Assembly (NCBI GenBank): GCA_950295325.1
Contig: OX485804.1
Coordinates: 45,002,429-45,066,428 of the forward strand
DNA: 64,000 nt
Origin: Polytrichum commune
Taxonomy: Eukaryota > Streptophyta > Polytrichopsida > Polytrichales > Polytrichaceae
Reading direction: 5' to 3'
Part shown: piece by piece, positions 23,945 to 36,149 of the stretch
Layout of the letters: each line of letters starts with the position of its first letter
Position numbering within the stretch: position 1 is the first letter of the stretch
Notes under the pieces: generated by a model
What the model was told of the DNA's origin: nothing
Database searches by the model: none
Seen by the model: the letters and a program-made list of their open reading frames with translations, nothing else
Program-made: the position numbers and the translations under genes

Positions 23945-26012
23945 CCTGTTTGTGACGTGGGTCCCAAGCCAATAGACTCTCAAGCATCTCTCAGCAACTG
24001 ACGGCTCCGTCATTAAATTCCAGGCCACACAAACACTCCTCCATGTCACCGTTGTCACCACTTGCCACGTACTTCGTTGCCGATCCATACAAAAGTAATA
24101 ACAAAGCGAACCTCATAAAAATATAAAGTAAATATTCCGTCCATCAACCGCCGGACATTCCAAATCTTTGTGAGCCTTGCCATGATATTGTTGTGGGTTT
24201 TTAATGCCCGGACTTGCACGATTGTAAGTTTAAGTACATAAGTTTCTATGGTGTGTGATCTCAAGTTTATGTTGAATTCAAAGAATATGAAAAATAGTCC
24301 AAGTTCGAGTTATCCAAGGTTATAAAATCTACGTCCAAAACCTGAGTTAGTCCATGTGTTTGTGAGCACTACTTTCAAAGATAAGTTTTGAAGATCTCAT
24401 CTTGGTAGTATACTGAGCACTTAGCACACAACAATAAAAGGAGCCATGGGAAAAACTCGATTTAAGGAACAACACAAAATATAATATTGTTTTACGCGTT
24501 TGATCGGGGCATAAAGGGTGTAGTGTACTGGTCCACTTTACCATGCTTGCACCCACTTGATATATCCCAATGGAATTGACATGAGAAACCTCAAATTAGT
24601 TTGAAGGTGATGAAATGGATCGACACAACATTAACCAGTTGTGGAACTGTGCACCCATTTCCATGTCGATCTTGCTAACAAGATATTACAAGAACCTTGC
24701 GAGGATGGCTTGGATGGAAAGGTTTTAGGGTGTGGGGGAGCATCTAGAGCCCAACACAACGGCATGTTTAGACTAAAGATGAGACGCAAAGGTTTCCCCG
24801 AAGCATCTATGAAGCAATTATTCTTAGCATATACTTGGGCCCATGGTGCATTGCCTCACAATTTGATTGATGGTATGGGCCCTTGAAGTGTAGGGAGCTT
24901 CATTTAGTAGAGTCCGTTCATCCACGATAGGTGAGTGTACGTAGACATCACGAAGTTCCATTTTTTGTGAAGCCACCATCATGGATGGTTTTCATCTTGA
25001 GTTTTTTTCCATCTTTTGTTTTCATTTATATCCTATGATGTACCTAGCATGTCGTTGATAGAAAGAATATCATAGGAGCCGATTACTACCAGAGCCCCTT
25101 CATCCAAGATGGACGAGTTTAACTTACACACTACGAAGCTCTAGCTTGTGCAAATCCATTGTTGTGTAAATACCTGTTGGTTTCGGGATTCATGGTAGCC
25201 ATGGCAGGAAGTCCAACATACACCTACACCCCTCTACATTCAAGGCCGATTCATTCCAAAAGAATCTAACTAGACCAATTCCGAGCCTCTGATGCTAATT
25301 TCAAAACCAAATATCTCAACAACATTTAAGGACTCCTAACGTTCTCATCAAGCAACTCACATGACTGCCACAAACCCTTGGTTACAGGTAAATTCCCAAC
25401 TCGGGATTCGTCGTGTCCATGTAAACTCATCCATCATGGATGAAGGGGCTCTGGTAAAAAGAAGTTCCCTACAAGGTTGAGGGCCGAATCGTTCCAGCTG
25501 AACTCCACTACACTAATTCAAGGTCTCTGATGCTATTTCCAGAGTCAAATAGTCTTAAAACAATCACCAACCTGGTACAATACGATTCACCATGTTTTCA
25601 CTTACGCAATGGATGAGTTTACATATACACCATGAATCCATAGCTTTAGTAAAATTTTGTATGGTGTACGTGGTACCCATATATGTACCCGAATTTTACC
25701 CCGAATAGTGCCCGCCTGCCCGGGCCAGGTGTACTTTGTCGTAATCTTACCGCAGCCAATGAGCTTCCCATGACCATACCCACACAAGCAAGAAGACGTG
25801 TCTCATTAGACTCCGAGATTTGAGAGATAAGTGATGAATGAAGGAATATTTTACACATGTATGTGTATAGACACCTCCTTACCGATGAGAGGTTGAAAAA
25901 CACACACATCATAATAATAATAATGAGGAGGAGGAGGAGGAGGAGGAGGAGGAGAAGAAGGAATGGCAATGTTCAAGGGATCGATGTGAATGTGTGGGTG
26001 CTCCGTTTGCCT
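23945..26012. other. Non-genic stretch
   Basis: Short frames only. A pair of related segments near 25080-25210 and 25410-25500 share CATCCA.GATG and CCGATTCATTCCA-like words, in partly inverted order. A GAG/GGA trinucleotide run lies at about 25925-25958. The frame at 24641-24886 (81 codons) has no recognisable motif. Confidence 0.4.
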
Positions 26013-26376
26013 TAAGGCATGTGGGTGTTATATGGATAGTTTTTCGTGTTCTCGATTTCTACCGATTAGCTTTACACAACAAAACGTGTGTTGCATCAGG
26101 AGATCTACGATGAAATATCTGCAAAAACCGGATTGAAATTCGGATCTCCCTTGATTTAGTTATGGTTATCGGATATGCATGGCTGTTGATTTTTTGATTG
26201 GATACACACATGTCCTCCCAAATGTGTTCATTATTGAGTGTAGGGTAGTTATGAATATTTGAAGACGTAGTCCAATCTCTTTTAAACACTTGTCTTTATG
26301 ATGTCTGCTCATTGAACCACATGCCAGTCAAATATAGGTGTATGTTTGAGAAAATGAGCCACTTAAGACCCATGTA
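26013..26376 (+). repeat. Family A copy
   Basis: Near full-length: starts AAGGCATGTGGGTGTTAT and ends AAGACCCATGTATCTA. Order and landmarks are as in the other family A copies. Confidence 0.75.
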
Positions 26377-27789
26377 TCTAGTATTGATGCAATTTTGTCA
26401 GGATAGTATGGTAAAGTATGGGTGGGTTTACAGTAAATGACTGGGTGCAAGAAACTCGGGGTTTAGAACACCCCTTATCAAGGGGCCTTATTTCTGGGTT
26501 TGAGGTTGGACCTAACTTTGAAATTTGGTTTTTCAAACTATAAGGGGGAGTATTTTCTTGATTGGAGACTGTCAAGATCTAGTGGGAAGTTGGTTGATGC
26601 CTGTTTTTTTTGTTTTTGTTTTTTTTCCCTACCTTGGGATCTCACACCCTAGTTTTAACTCCTTGAGTCCAAAATTTTGCTATCAACCAATAAGATCACT
26701 TGGTTTTGGAGTTCTTTATACTTGAATTCTAAATCCATTGTAAACATGATACACGTGACACCATATGTTCAACTCTGGTAGGGTGACTCAGATTCCATTT
26801 CCACATCATCTTTTAAGAAGTTCCAACCAATCGCATGATGACACATGACAATTTGACGTTCTTGGCAAACACGTAATAGTCAATTTACGTCTAATTTGAC
26901 CCACACATAGGGTGGTGAAGTAGGATTCATCACAGCTACATCATCACAAGATGATAAAATTCGTGGTGATCGAAAAGGCTACTAAAGTTGATTGATGATG
27001 GTCGGATTCAATGTCCATGGGAGGAGGAGGTTGTAAAGGGGACAAAGTGGGAGGCCAAAAATAAAGGGTGTCTTATTGAATGTATAGGTACCTAACAATG
27101 TAAGTGTGTCCATCTCTTGTTGGCGGTTGAGTGTGAGAGGGAAAAAGCAAAGTCAATTCCTTGGTAGCACGTGGATGGTGGCCATAGTTCGGAGTTGCTC
27201 AACTTTGATGCGGTCGGAGTTAATGAAGGTCCTTGCCACACGACGGAAGTTTTTGGAAAAAGGAAGAGCGCCATTGGTAGTTCGGAACACGTAGCTATCA
27301 TATGAGAGAGGTAGGGAAGGGCAATGATGTGGTCTTGATGACGCAAAGCATAAGTTCTTGTTTTGGTTTGGTTGGGTTTGGTTGGGTTTGGTTTTAGGTT
27401 CGAAAATCTCTTGTGGCCAAAAGACAAGTGATATGGCACAGAAAACGTCTGGCCAATGTCCCGGGATTTAGAAACGGGGATGATTAAGAATTGAAAATAG
27501 AAAGTGTTTTCATAAGACACTTTAGTTTTATGACGCCAACAAGGTTGGCAACCTATGCCCTACTTACACTTATTCTTGGGCCTAGCTAGTGGATGGTTCC
27601 CACCAATAAAGTCTTTTTTAAAAAAGTTTTTTGTTAAAATTTTAAATTTTTTTAAAGGTTTGTTTTAGCTAGTCACTGGATGTAATGTAGTGTAGTTTTA
27701 CCCCGTCGTTGGCTAAAGCAAACGGGAAAGTCCCCCTTACTGATGGGAGCCATCCACTGGTTGTGCCCACCAATAAGTGTGAACATGGC
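26377..27789. other. Non-genic stretch with a possible coding relic
   Basis: No intact gene. Around 27100-27300 the plus strand reads in short open pieces with a coding-like look (for example HSSELLNFDAVGVNEG), interrupted by stops and frame changes. This may be a relic of a gene or element, but I cannot name a family. Confidence 0.3.
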
Positions 27790-28128
27790 ACTACACTAAA
27801 TAGGTAGATTAGTGTTGGAAACACTAATAGTTGACGAAAACGCTAAATGTAAATTGTCTCTATAGTGTTAGAACACTAAATGTCAACTCTAACACTATTT
27901 GTACCAAGTAGTAACTTTAAATATTTACATGAGCGCATTTAGTGTTAGATGATAAATCTTGGAATGAAGAATTGAAGGAAGAAGAATATGAGAACCTCAT
28001 AAAAGGTATAATTTGTTCAAACCCTATTCAAACACTAATTGTAATATCAATTGAAAATTAGTGTTTTAGGTATCTATTGCATCTAACACTAATCTTCATC
28101 TAACACTAATCTACCTATTTAGTGTAGT
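27790..28128. mobile_element. MITE-like element with ~27-bp inverted ends
   Basis: The left end ACTACACTAAATAGGTAGAT and right end (inverted) match over about 27 bp. The interior is AT-rich and full of AACACTAA words, some inverted. Target duplication is not clear. The outermost ACTACACTAAATAG is shared with the elements at 10651-11470. Confidence 0.7.
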
Positions 28129-28129
28129 T

Positions 28130-28715
28130 GAGGTTTGAGACTTCATGAAAATTACCCATCACAGATGAACTGGTTCAGTTTGAGAAATCACTAGTTGAGG
28201 TTTAGGGGTTCAAGAAAATTACCATTTACAGATGAACCGGTTGAGTTTGAGAAAAAACCTATTGAAGATGAAGACTTCAGGAAAATTACCATGGAGATTT
28301 TTGAACATTATCAGTAAAATCCTACTATTTCTAAGTCCGATCGGTTACATGTTGTGATCTTTCGGTTTTTCTTCATTAAGTTGAGGTATATTCCATGAAT
28401 TCCTCTGAAGCAATGGGTAATTTTCCTAAACCCCTAAACCACAACCGGTTATTCTCAAACTCAACTGCTTCATCTGTGGTGGATAATTTTCTTGAGTTTT
28501 TTTTTTTTTTTTTGGAGACAGAAGGCCGACAAGCTAGCGCCAAAGCACATGAGGCAGTTGACCACCTGGCAAGTTTTTTCTGTCAAGTAGAGAGGAGATT
28601 TCACATTTTCACAAGTAACTTGTTATGTCTCAAACTCAACCAGTTCATCTGTGATAGGTGATTTTCCTAAAGTCTCAATCGTCAACCAGTTATTTCTCAA
28701 ACTCAACTGACTCAT
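28130..28715. repeat. Family C units in both orientations
   Basis: Several ~70-bp units built around CTCAAACTCAACCGGTTCAT and GGTAATTTTCCTGAAGT. They are inverted at about 28130-28300 and direct at about 28300-28490 and 28625-28715. A T-rich run lies at 28498-28514. The array sits just downstream of the RSPH10B-like gene. Confidence 0.6.
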
Positions 28716-28830
28716 TTGTAAAAAGAACAAGAAGTTAGCATGATTGATGGCCCAGGCACACATAATGACCCAAGGCTATACAATAAATGGATTGATTGAC
28801 TGTTGGATGTGAAGTTTGGTATTACTAAGC

Positions 28831-31800
28831 TTATGGTTCAACATTCTCCTGAACACTCCCCTCAGTATTCTCCTCAACATCATCCTCAACTAACCCCTGA
28901 TTCAGCGACCGTACTACGTCACCCATAAATGCTTGCACAAGTTCACCATGTCCTCTATGAGGGTTGCCTTCGTCAAGTGTAATTTTGGGAGCTATTTCCT
29001 GCACATTCAAGTCAAGCCATTTCAGAGAGACTACAAGCATTAAAATCATCTTAAAGTACAGTTCAGAACTGCAAGACCAGTTAAACCCTTAACTTATAAA
29101 AGTAACCTTACGTCTATAAATTGCTAGTCCATTGGACATGAGCTGTATAAAATACCGTGATTGAGAATTGGACCATCAGCATTTCAAGCTCTTTGAAGTT
29201 GATTTCCATATTAAGATACAATGCCTGATTTTCTCCTTGAATCTCGAATTGGTAGATTGTTCTGAGGATGACCTTCAACAAATCATCTTCAGGAACTTCG
29301 CTGCCAAATACTAAGGTCTGCATGATGCACATTAACATCAATCTCAAGAACCCTCCATAAATCAAGATTGATCGTTCAGTGGGAGGAATAGACAAATTTA
29401 GACAGAACTTCCAGAACATGATAATACCCTTGAATCAGTGGTGGATGTGCAATTGGGAATTAAAGTTCTCAAATGTTCATAAATCTTGAAGAAGTGACAG
29501 CAGACCGACTACCTTAAGCAAATGCACCACCTCCCGTAACTTGATACAATAGGATTGTGTCTTGGATCGCAGCATGGACATGGAAAATAGTCTTTGGAAC
29601 AACACTTTGTATTTGAGCAAGACGTCTTGGACAGCCTCTTTTGCAACAATTGTGAAGATATTTTGCACATCCACCACTGGAGTCGTGTTTTTACACATCT
29701 CGAAAAACTTCAAAAGCTGCAAAACACCAATCCAATTTTTTTACAAATAGTTGAATCACGCATGATGCACCTCAAATTACACATGGGGCTCCAATATAGA
29801 GATTAGTGCCTTCCATAATTGCACAAACTCAAACTCCATGACCATAGCTACTGTTGGAATGACATCTTCTAGAGGCAAGATATAGGCATTTTATGACAAC
29901 TCAAAGTGGGCATAAAATTTACCTTATCATCAGGTCCTATTTCTTGAGCATAAAATTTGCATAGACCAAGTTTGATCAACGCCTCGTTCACTTCTCGTTG
30001 TATCAATTGGCGAGTCTAAAACCATCCTCATGAAGAAATTATTTATTTGGCTGGAGATATATATTGCACATTAACAGTGACTATATATGTGTATTCTTCC
30101 TTAGATTCCAATGATGGAACAAGATGGATTGTTACTTACAGGCACCAACCGATCAGTAGCACAAGCTCCAACTTGATAGGTTTTTATTTTGCCAGGCTCC
30201 AACATTTATTTTACTTTGATGGGCTCCAGCATTTATTTTGGTTTTTGAAATGCTTGAAAAATGCCTTAATTAGTTGTAAAGATTGGGAAATTTGAATCAT
30301 TGTATACACATAGTGACAATATTCGTACCCACAAAGTATTCTACTTTTTGGAAGTTATGGATCTCACCGGACAATACAAGTCAAAAATGTCGTCCCATGC
30401 ATTCGATGCAGGAGTCAAAATTGCATCTATTTGGGCCAATCCAAGTCCAGGTTCCACAACCTACACACCATGAGATGTGTTATTATTCACCAACAATAAT
30501 CCTCAAAAGGTCTACAACAAATATTCAATCATATGAGACATGTTATGTATTAATTCGATGCACAAACACATCAATTACATGAAAATTATGGCAGAGACGC
30601 CAAAAACTGTTGATGGTCATCGCAAATGTTTGTCCTTCCGACCGCAGATTTTGGTAGACAAACACAAACTTTTTATCCAGACTCGCAGGGATTGGTGAGT
30701 CCTGTTTGCTCCCTGACATGTTCTTTGCGAGCTGGTTAATATACTCTTTCGACAACTGCTTCTCAGGAAGCTCAAATAAGCTTTTGTATCGCTTTATTCG
30801 TGGTAGTGCTTTGACTTTTTTCAAGGAGTCCTGTGCAGGATTGGGAGCCTTTGGTGGTGTTGGCTTCGGGACGAAATCCACACTTTGTATCTCCTCCTGG
30901 TTTGCGTCAAGCTCTGGTCCTGCTTCTGGTAACTCCTTCAATTTGGATTTGCTCGAATCTGTATTGCATGCACTGAAACGAGGAGCTCATCAACTTCAAG
31001 AACTAACCAGACCCAGTGAGGTCAATAACAAAAGCTTTGGCTATACGTATGACACAAATGATCCGTTTGTTTGATGCATTGCAATAAATTATGATCAGAT
31101 CATAACCAAGCACATGAAAATATTTGAAAGTTGATGTGTGTGGGAGACCTATATTCATGGAACAAGGTTGTCAGAGTCGCCAAATAACGCATCAAAATGT
31201 ACGATACTTTGACTTTAGCTTTGTGGGGGTCCTCTTCATCTTGTAACACTTCATCAAGGGTCTGCACAGACAACAACATCATGATTTCCTAACTCTCAAA
31301 AAATTAGCATTAACAACATATATATTTCATCATGCATGGTTTCGTTACATTTGACAAGATTCAGGAAGTGTACAGAGAGCATGGTGCACCTCTTTGACTA
31401 GTACTCCAATGCTCTTGTCTGGAATAGGGTCAAAGTGGTTGTCTTTGTATATGCCAGAGCATATTCTGCCATCCTCGTATGTGAATACCCCAAACCCATT
31501 CTTGAGGTTTTTCTTCCATATTCCCTACCAACTCAGTATGCAAACCAATGAGGAAGTCATAATTGGTTTAATGGGGTATCACATAAGTATCCATAATTGG
31601 TCTTGTAGGGCCTCATATACGTAAGTATCCAATAAGACCAATTGGCCATTGTAATGACCCTGTCACAAAATAACTCTTTCTCATGAGAGCAACTTTTTGT
31701 GTCAACAAGATTCTACAATTTAAGCCCGTGTGACATTAAACTTCACCCTAAATCATGTATCCATTGTAATGAGAGCTTCCGTTTGAGGAATCACTCTCAG

Positions 31801-34800
31801 AGTCTATAAAATCGATGACCTTCTTTTAGATGATTTTCAAAACATTTTGAGTTACAAGAAATCTTCCTCCCATTTCATCAGGAGAACACAAATGGGAAGT
31901 GGCACCCTTCCTCTCATCAAGGACTTCCAAAAGCAACAAGAGAACTCACCATGACAAACCCACCCAAGAAAACTCACAAACTCCTTTGCTAACATAGAGA
32001 ACTGAAAGAAGTTTACAACGACTCTGTGCCATCAGACATAACAATTTCTTGGCTTCTTGCACATGATTAAAGGTTCACCTGAAAAACTCCACCAGATGCA
32101 AAATAAAAAATGCCTTTCCCGGACCGCATCCCAGTTTCAAACCCTCCCACATATGCATTGTGCAGAAGACCAATGGTTTCCTTGGCATGATCCCAAGTCC
32201 AGAGATGTTTTCCTCTACACAGCCAAATCACAACAGTTCCTCTGATATTATATCAGATCAATGGACTATGTAAATCTTCGCCTCCCCAGGTCGTTATGAA
32301 TGCGTGGGGTGTAGAGACAGCGAGGGTTGAGCAACCAAGCACAAGGATTCAGGAGAAATCCAAGAAGTTTGCATAACTTAGGTTATGACTGTGATGGAGA
32401 GCATAAATGCAGAAGATGTGAATTAGAGTTATCCTCTAACTCAACATGACTTTTGGTCGGGAGTTAGTTGTTTTGCATACATCACCTTTCACGTTTGGTA
32501 AGTTTGCGGTCCATGCTTGGAGGTAGTGTGGAGGTTTGAACAAAGAACATTCGTTAAGGGTTCATTGAGAGTCAAACTCATTTTGGCATGCCAAGAGGTG
32601 CTAAAATGAGTTTGGCCCTCAATCGACCATAATAGGTTGCCCTTCATTTAAATTCAAACACTACCTCCGAACATTTACCACAAGTGGAAAGAAAAAAATT
32701 GGTGTTGTATGCAAAGTAACTGATGGAAAATTATAGGGGACCAACTCCTGGTGACTCGAGTCCCATTCAGTTCAAAAAATAACTATATCATGTCATGGAT
32801 TTCAGGGTGACTAATTCTCTTCTTCGAAATTACCTGCCATGCGGAACATTATTTGCCCATTCGCCTTCGTAAACGCTTGCAACAATTGTTGGATTATCTG
32901 GTGGCGCCGTCTTGCCGTCCACATATTGAACTTGGATGCCGATTCCATGCCGCTTGCCTTCCTTCCACAACCCTTGGTAGGTGGTGGTTGTTGCATACAC
33001 GTACTGTCCATGGCCATGCTTTTGATCATGAGCCCAGGAGCCTGCATAGAAGACTGGATCCTCTTCACTCCCAGGATTGAAATTCATAGTCCCCTACAAG
33101 TAGAACTGTCATGAAGTTTTTAGTTTCACCAAACGATATTGATAATTGTAAACATTGTTCAGACAAAATGAGCACTTACTTTTGGTATAGTCCACCTGTC
33201 AGGGCTTTTTAAGTTAAGGTCAGGATGCAATGTGAGAAAATTGCAACGAAGAAATTTACAAAATTTCATAAATTGTATGCTTCTCTATATGTTGTATAGA
33301 TGCTCCACAGGGTGTATTTTTCTCAACATCTTATGAAAATGCGACAGTAATGCGACCAAAGTGTATATGTTGATGATACAGACATATATTCATGTGGATA
33401 CTCATGTATTTAGGTAGCACCTGTCCATGGCGAAGTCCAGCCGCCCATCGTCCCTCATAAATGTGTCCTCTTTTTCCCTCTACCATCCTCGCCTGCCCAC
33501 TTGGCAGACCATCAAATATCTGCAATAATCCAGCACTTGTTAAATTAATTTTTGCTGAAGTATTCTTGGACTTGCATGAACTTGAACCCGAAATGTCATG
33601 GTTGCACATTGACCACAGGAGTTTCATATATAGCAGTGTAAGCATATTTGATACCCTTGAGCTTAATTCGAAATGGTTTGAGAGACAGGAGTAAAGATAG
33701 ACTGAACGGAAGAGAGCAAGACACCTCGCCACTAAAGTCTGATATCCCTGGCCACTGATATGTGCCAACTCCATGCAAGCAATTGTAGAAGAACTCCCCC
33801 TCATAACCAATCTGGTGATCCTCCCCCCACGTCAATGTGCCCTTGCCATGAAGAAATCCCTTCCTGAAACCCCCTGCAACACAAGTCTGTCTGAAGCTTC
33901 TTGAATTGCTTCCAACTTACATCTTCAGCTAGGTAAGGTAAAGCACACAAGCACACCTTACCCTCCATTTCATCAACTGATTTTCAGTACAACAGCAGAA
34001 CCAAATACCAGAACCCTAAATAGCAGAAGAAGCATGATTACTTATTGAAAGCCAAATTTTTCCACGTTGTTTGCAATCCATGTGCATGTGCAATGAGAAC
34101 AACATCTGCATATATGGTTTTGTCTCAACACTTGTCCTCATTTACATTGCTTCCACTTAAATCTCCAGTTACACCAAAATACCTAACCATACTCAATCGA
34201 TTTCCAGTAAACTGCAGAAACCTAAACCTAAACTGCAGAAGCATGGCTATTGATAGTGAATTCTTTTGGCATTGTTTGCAATCCATGTGCATGTGCATGT
34301 GTAATGAGAATATTGTATGTTTTGTCTCCACCTGTCACCACTTACTTCTTCTTCCACTTTGTCTCCAACTACACCAACATACCTAACCCTCAATATAATC
34401 CATCGATTTTCAGTGAACTGCAGAACCAAATACCAGAACCCTAAACATCAGAAGAGGCGTGGCTACTCGGTGATAGCTAATTCTCTCGGCATTGTTTGCA
34501 ACCCATGTGCATGTGTAATGAGCTGAATATGTGCATGTTTTGTCTCAACACCTGTTTCATCACTTCAATTGCTTCCGCTGAAATCTCCAACTACACCAAA
34601 CCAAACATACCTAACCCTCAAACGAATCAATCGATTTTCAGTAAATGTCCCACGAAGCTACAGACCGAACCCTAAACTGCAGATTCAGCATGGCTACTTT
34701 TGATACCCAATTCTTTCAAAAACTGTTCTCAATAAATTTGCATGTGTAATGAGCAGAATTTTTGTTTTTGTCTCAACACCTGTTTCTCCACTTCAATTGA

Positions 34801-35446
34801 TTCCACTGAAATCTCCAACCAAACCAACATACCTAACCCTCAATAGAATCAGTCGATTTTCGGTAAACTGCAGAATCAAACCACAGAACCCTAAACTGCA
34901 GATTCAGCATAGCTACTTCTTAACACCCGATTCTTTCAACATTTGTTTGCAATACATGTGCATTTATAATGAGCAGAATTTTTGTGTTTCTTCCTCAACA
35001 CCTTTGTAGTAAATTGACAATCCCAAGTACACCCTGCCTTCGCCTTCTGGAAACTCCGGTCCAATTGTGGGTAACTTCGGACCCTCTTCAGGGGCTACTA
35101 CAGGGGACTTTGAATCTTTTCTTTCACCTCGAGGAGACTTCGCAGATCCTTTCCTTTCAACCTCGGGAGCCTTTCCAGATCCTTTTCTTTCAACTTCGAG
35201 ATTAGCTGACTCCAGCAACGGTTCCAATTTTTGTGCTGCCCTGAAGGACCGCCATTGCCAAGCTGCAATGGTGGTGGCCGACACAGGCTGGTTTTTGTGC
35301 AACCCATAGATATGGAGAAACTCATTCAGGTTGGCATGTTTCCGGAAGCTTGCGTATGTGAGGCGCTCGTCGCCTGGCAGAAGGGCTTCTTCCTCCACAT
35401 CCACATCCACATCAACATCAACGTTGGTACTTGTGTGGCAGTCCAT
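28831..35446 (-). CDS. Radial spoke head 10 homolog B-like MORN protein, 14 exons
   Basis: Exons read on the minus strand: 35446-~35023, 33873-33725, 33519-33421, 33093-32834, 32214-32079, 31524-31390, 31261-31149, 30972-30579, 30460-30368, 30015-29967, 29868-29783, 29716-29513, 29317-29138, 28998-28831. This gives about 829 residues, close to vertebrate RSPH10B. The N-terminus has an Asp/Val run (from a CATCCA repeat) and a Lys/Ser-rich segment. It is followed by several MORN repeats, for example GGFRKGFLHGKGTLTW, YEGRWAAGLRHGQG and YVGGFETGMRSGKGIFYF. The C-terminal helical part keeps RSPH10B landmarks such as INSFWRLCHNFH, QIDAIL and LFSMS. The tail is acidic. Radial spoke heads form part of the axoneme of motile cilia, so the likely role is in sperm flagella. 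Two junctions are uncertain. The exon 1/2 border lacks a GT donor at the position similarity favours. Exon 10 may instead end at 29923, but that breaks the frame. All other introns are GT-AG. Confidence 0.85.
32519..32668. repeat. ~150-bp foldback element in intron 4
   Basis: GGAGGTAGTGT at 32519 is inverted as ACACTACCTCC ending at 32668. An inner pair, GTCAAACTCATTTTGGCA and its inverted variant, lies around a short loop near 32597. The two arms together form a long imperfect hairpin in the intron between exons 4 and 5 of the RSPH10B-like gene. This is probably a small MITE. Confidence 0.7.
34040..34990. repeat. Five-copy ~205-231-bp minisatellite in intron 1
   Basis: Units contain ATGTGCATGTGTAATGAG, TTTTGTCTCAACACCTGT, TCTCCAACTACACCAA, ACATACCTAACCCTCAAT and CAGTAAACTGCAGAA. 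The landmarks recur at about 34071, 34276, 34496, 34730 and 34950. The array fills most of the first intron of the RSPH10B-like gene and reaches to within about 30 bp of exon 1. Small open frames in it are artefacts. Confidence 0.9.
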
Positions 35447-35819
35447 GGAATTATCAATTGTTGCAGGTTGATCTAATCAAGAGCTACAGCACAAGGTGTG
35501 CATGATTTCAATGAACATATTCAGGATGATGGTGTTGGGTAATGTTTGGCAATTGTGGATAACTTAAGATTCGTGAACGGGATCATCTGTAATTTGTTCA
35601 TTGAGTTGTGGATTGGAGATTATATGCGAATGAAGATCGATATTGGAAAGTTCTCCCAAAGATTGAAGATACAACAATGAATTCCTTCTACCCACCCCCA
35701 CCTACCTACACAAATGACCTAAATTTTGAGTTTTCGAATCCTTTGATTCTCATCTGAGAAGGAACTTTATAAGGTAAGGGGGTCTTAAACAAACTTTCTC
35801 TCGGAGGATATCAAACACA

Positions 35820-35828
35820 CTCGTAGTG
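35820..35828. repeat. 9-bp target site duplication, left
   Basis: CTCGTAGTG directly precedes the left end of the Mutator-like element. The identical 9 bases follow the right end at 41400-41408. Confidence 0.93.
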
Positions 35829-36149
35829 GCCCAGGGCTAGATCACATCTGCCCAGGCCCCCCGCCCCGCCCCGGGCAGATGTGCTTCCCTGCCCTCATTC
35901 ACTGCCCGCAAATTTCCGTGCTCATGGGAACGAGAGCCCGTTGGGAACGAGAGCCAATACCCGGGCCGTCATGCCCGGCCAGGCCCCGCATGCAAGCTCC
36001 CCATCCCAAGCAGCTTGGCTACACACGCCCCGACGCCGAAGCTCCCCACCTCAAGAAGCTTGTGAGTTTGTCTTCGCACTAAGATTGTCGCTCCTGTTTG
36101 CATTTGTTGTGATTTGTGGGACAGTGACCCATGCGGAGAGCCAGGAGTA
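35829..36149 (+). repeat. Left terminal inverted repeat of the Pack-MULE
   Basis: 321 bp, GC-rich, nearly identical in inverted orientation to 41096-41399. The left copy is 17 bp longer because GGGAACGAGAGCC is locally duplicated at about 35927-35956. A 110-codon frame starts inside and runs into the GMP synthetase fragment; it is open by chance or is a chimeric transcript frame. Confidence 0.93.

Noticed and set aside
25925-25958. CRISPR-like or regulatory array
   Set aside because: Simple trinucleotide repeat only.
27092-27520. 142-codon minus-strand ORF
   Set aside because: No domain; the opposite strand looks more coding-like but is broken. Left as a possible relic only.
34964-35325. 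Plus-strand ORFs over exon 1 of the RSPH10B-like gene
   Set aside because: Shadows of the true minus-strand exon, which has the MORN continuation and splice context.
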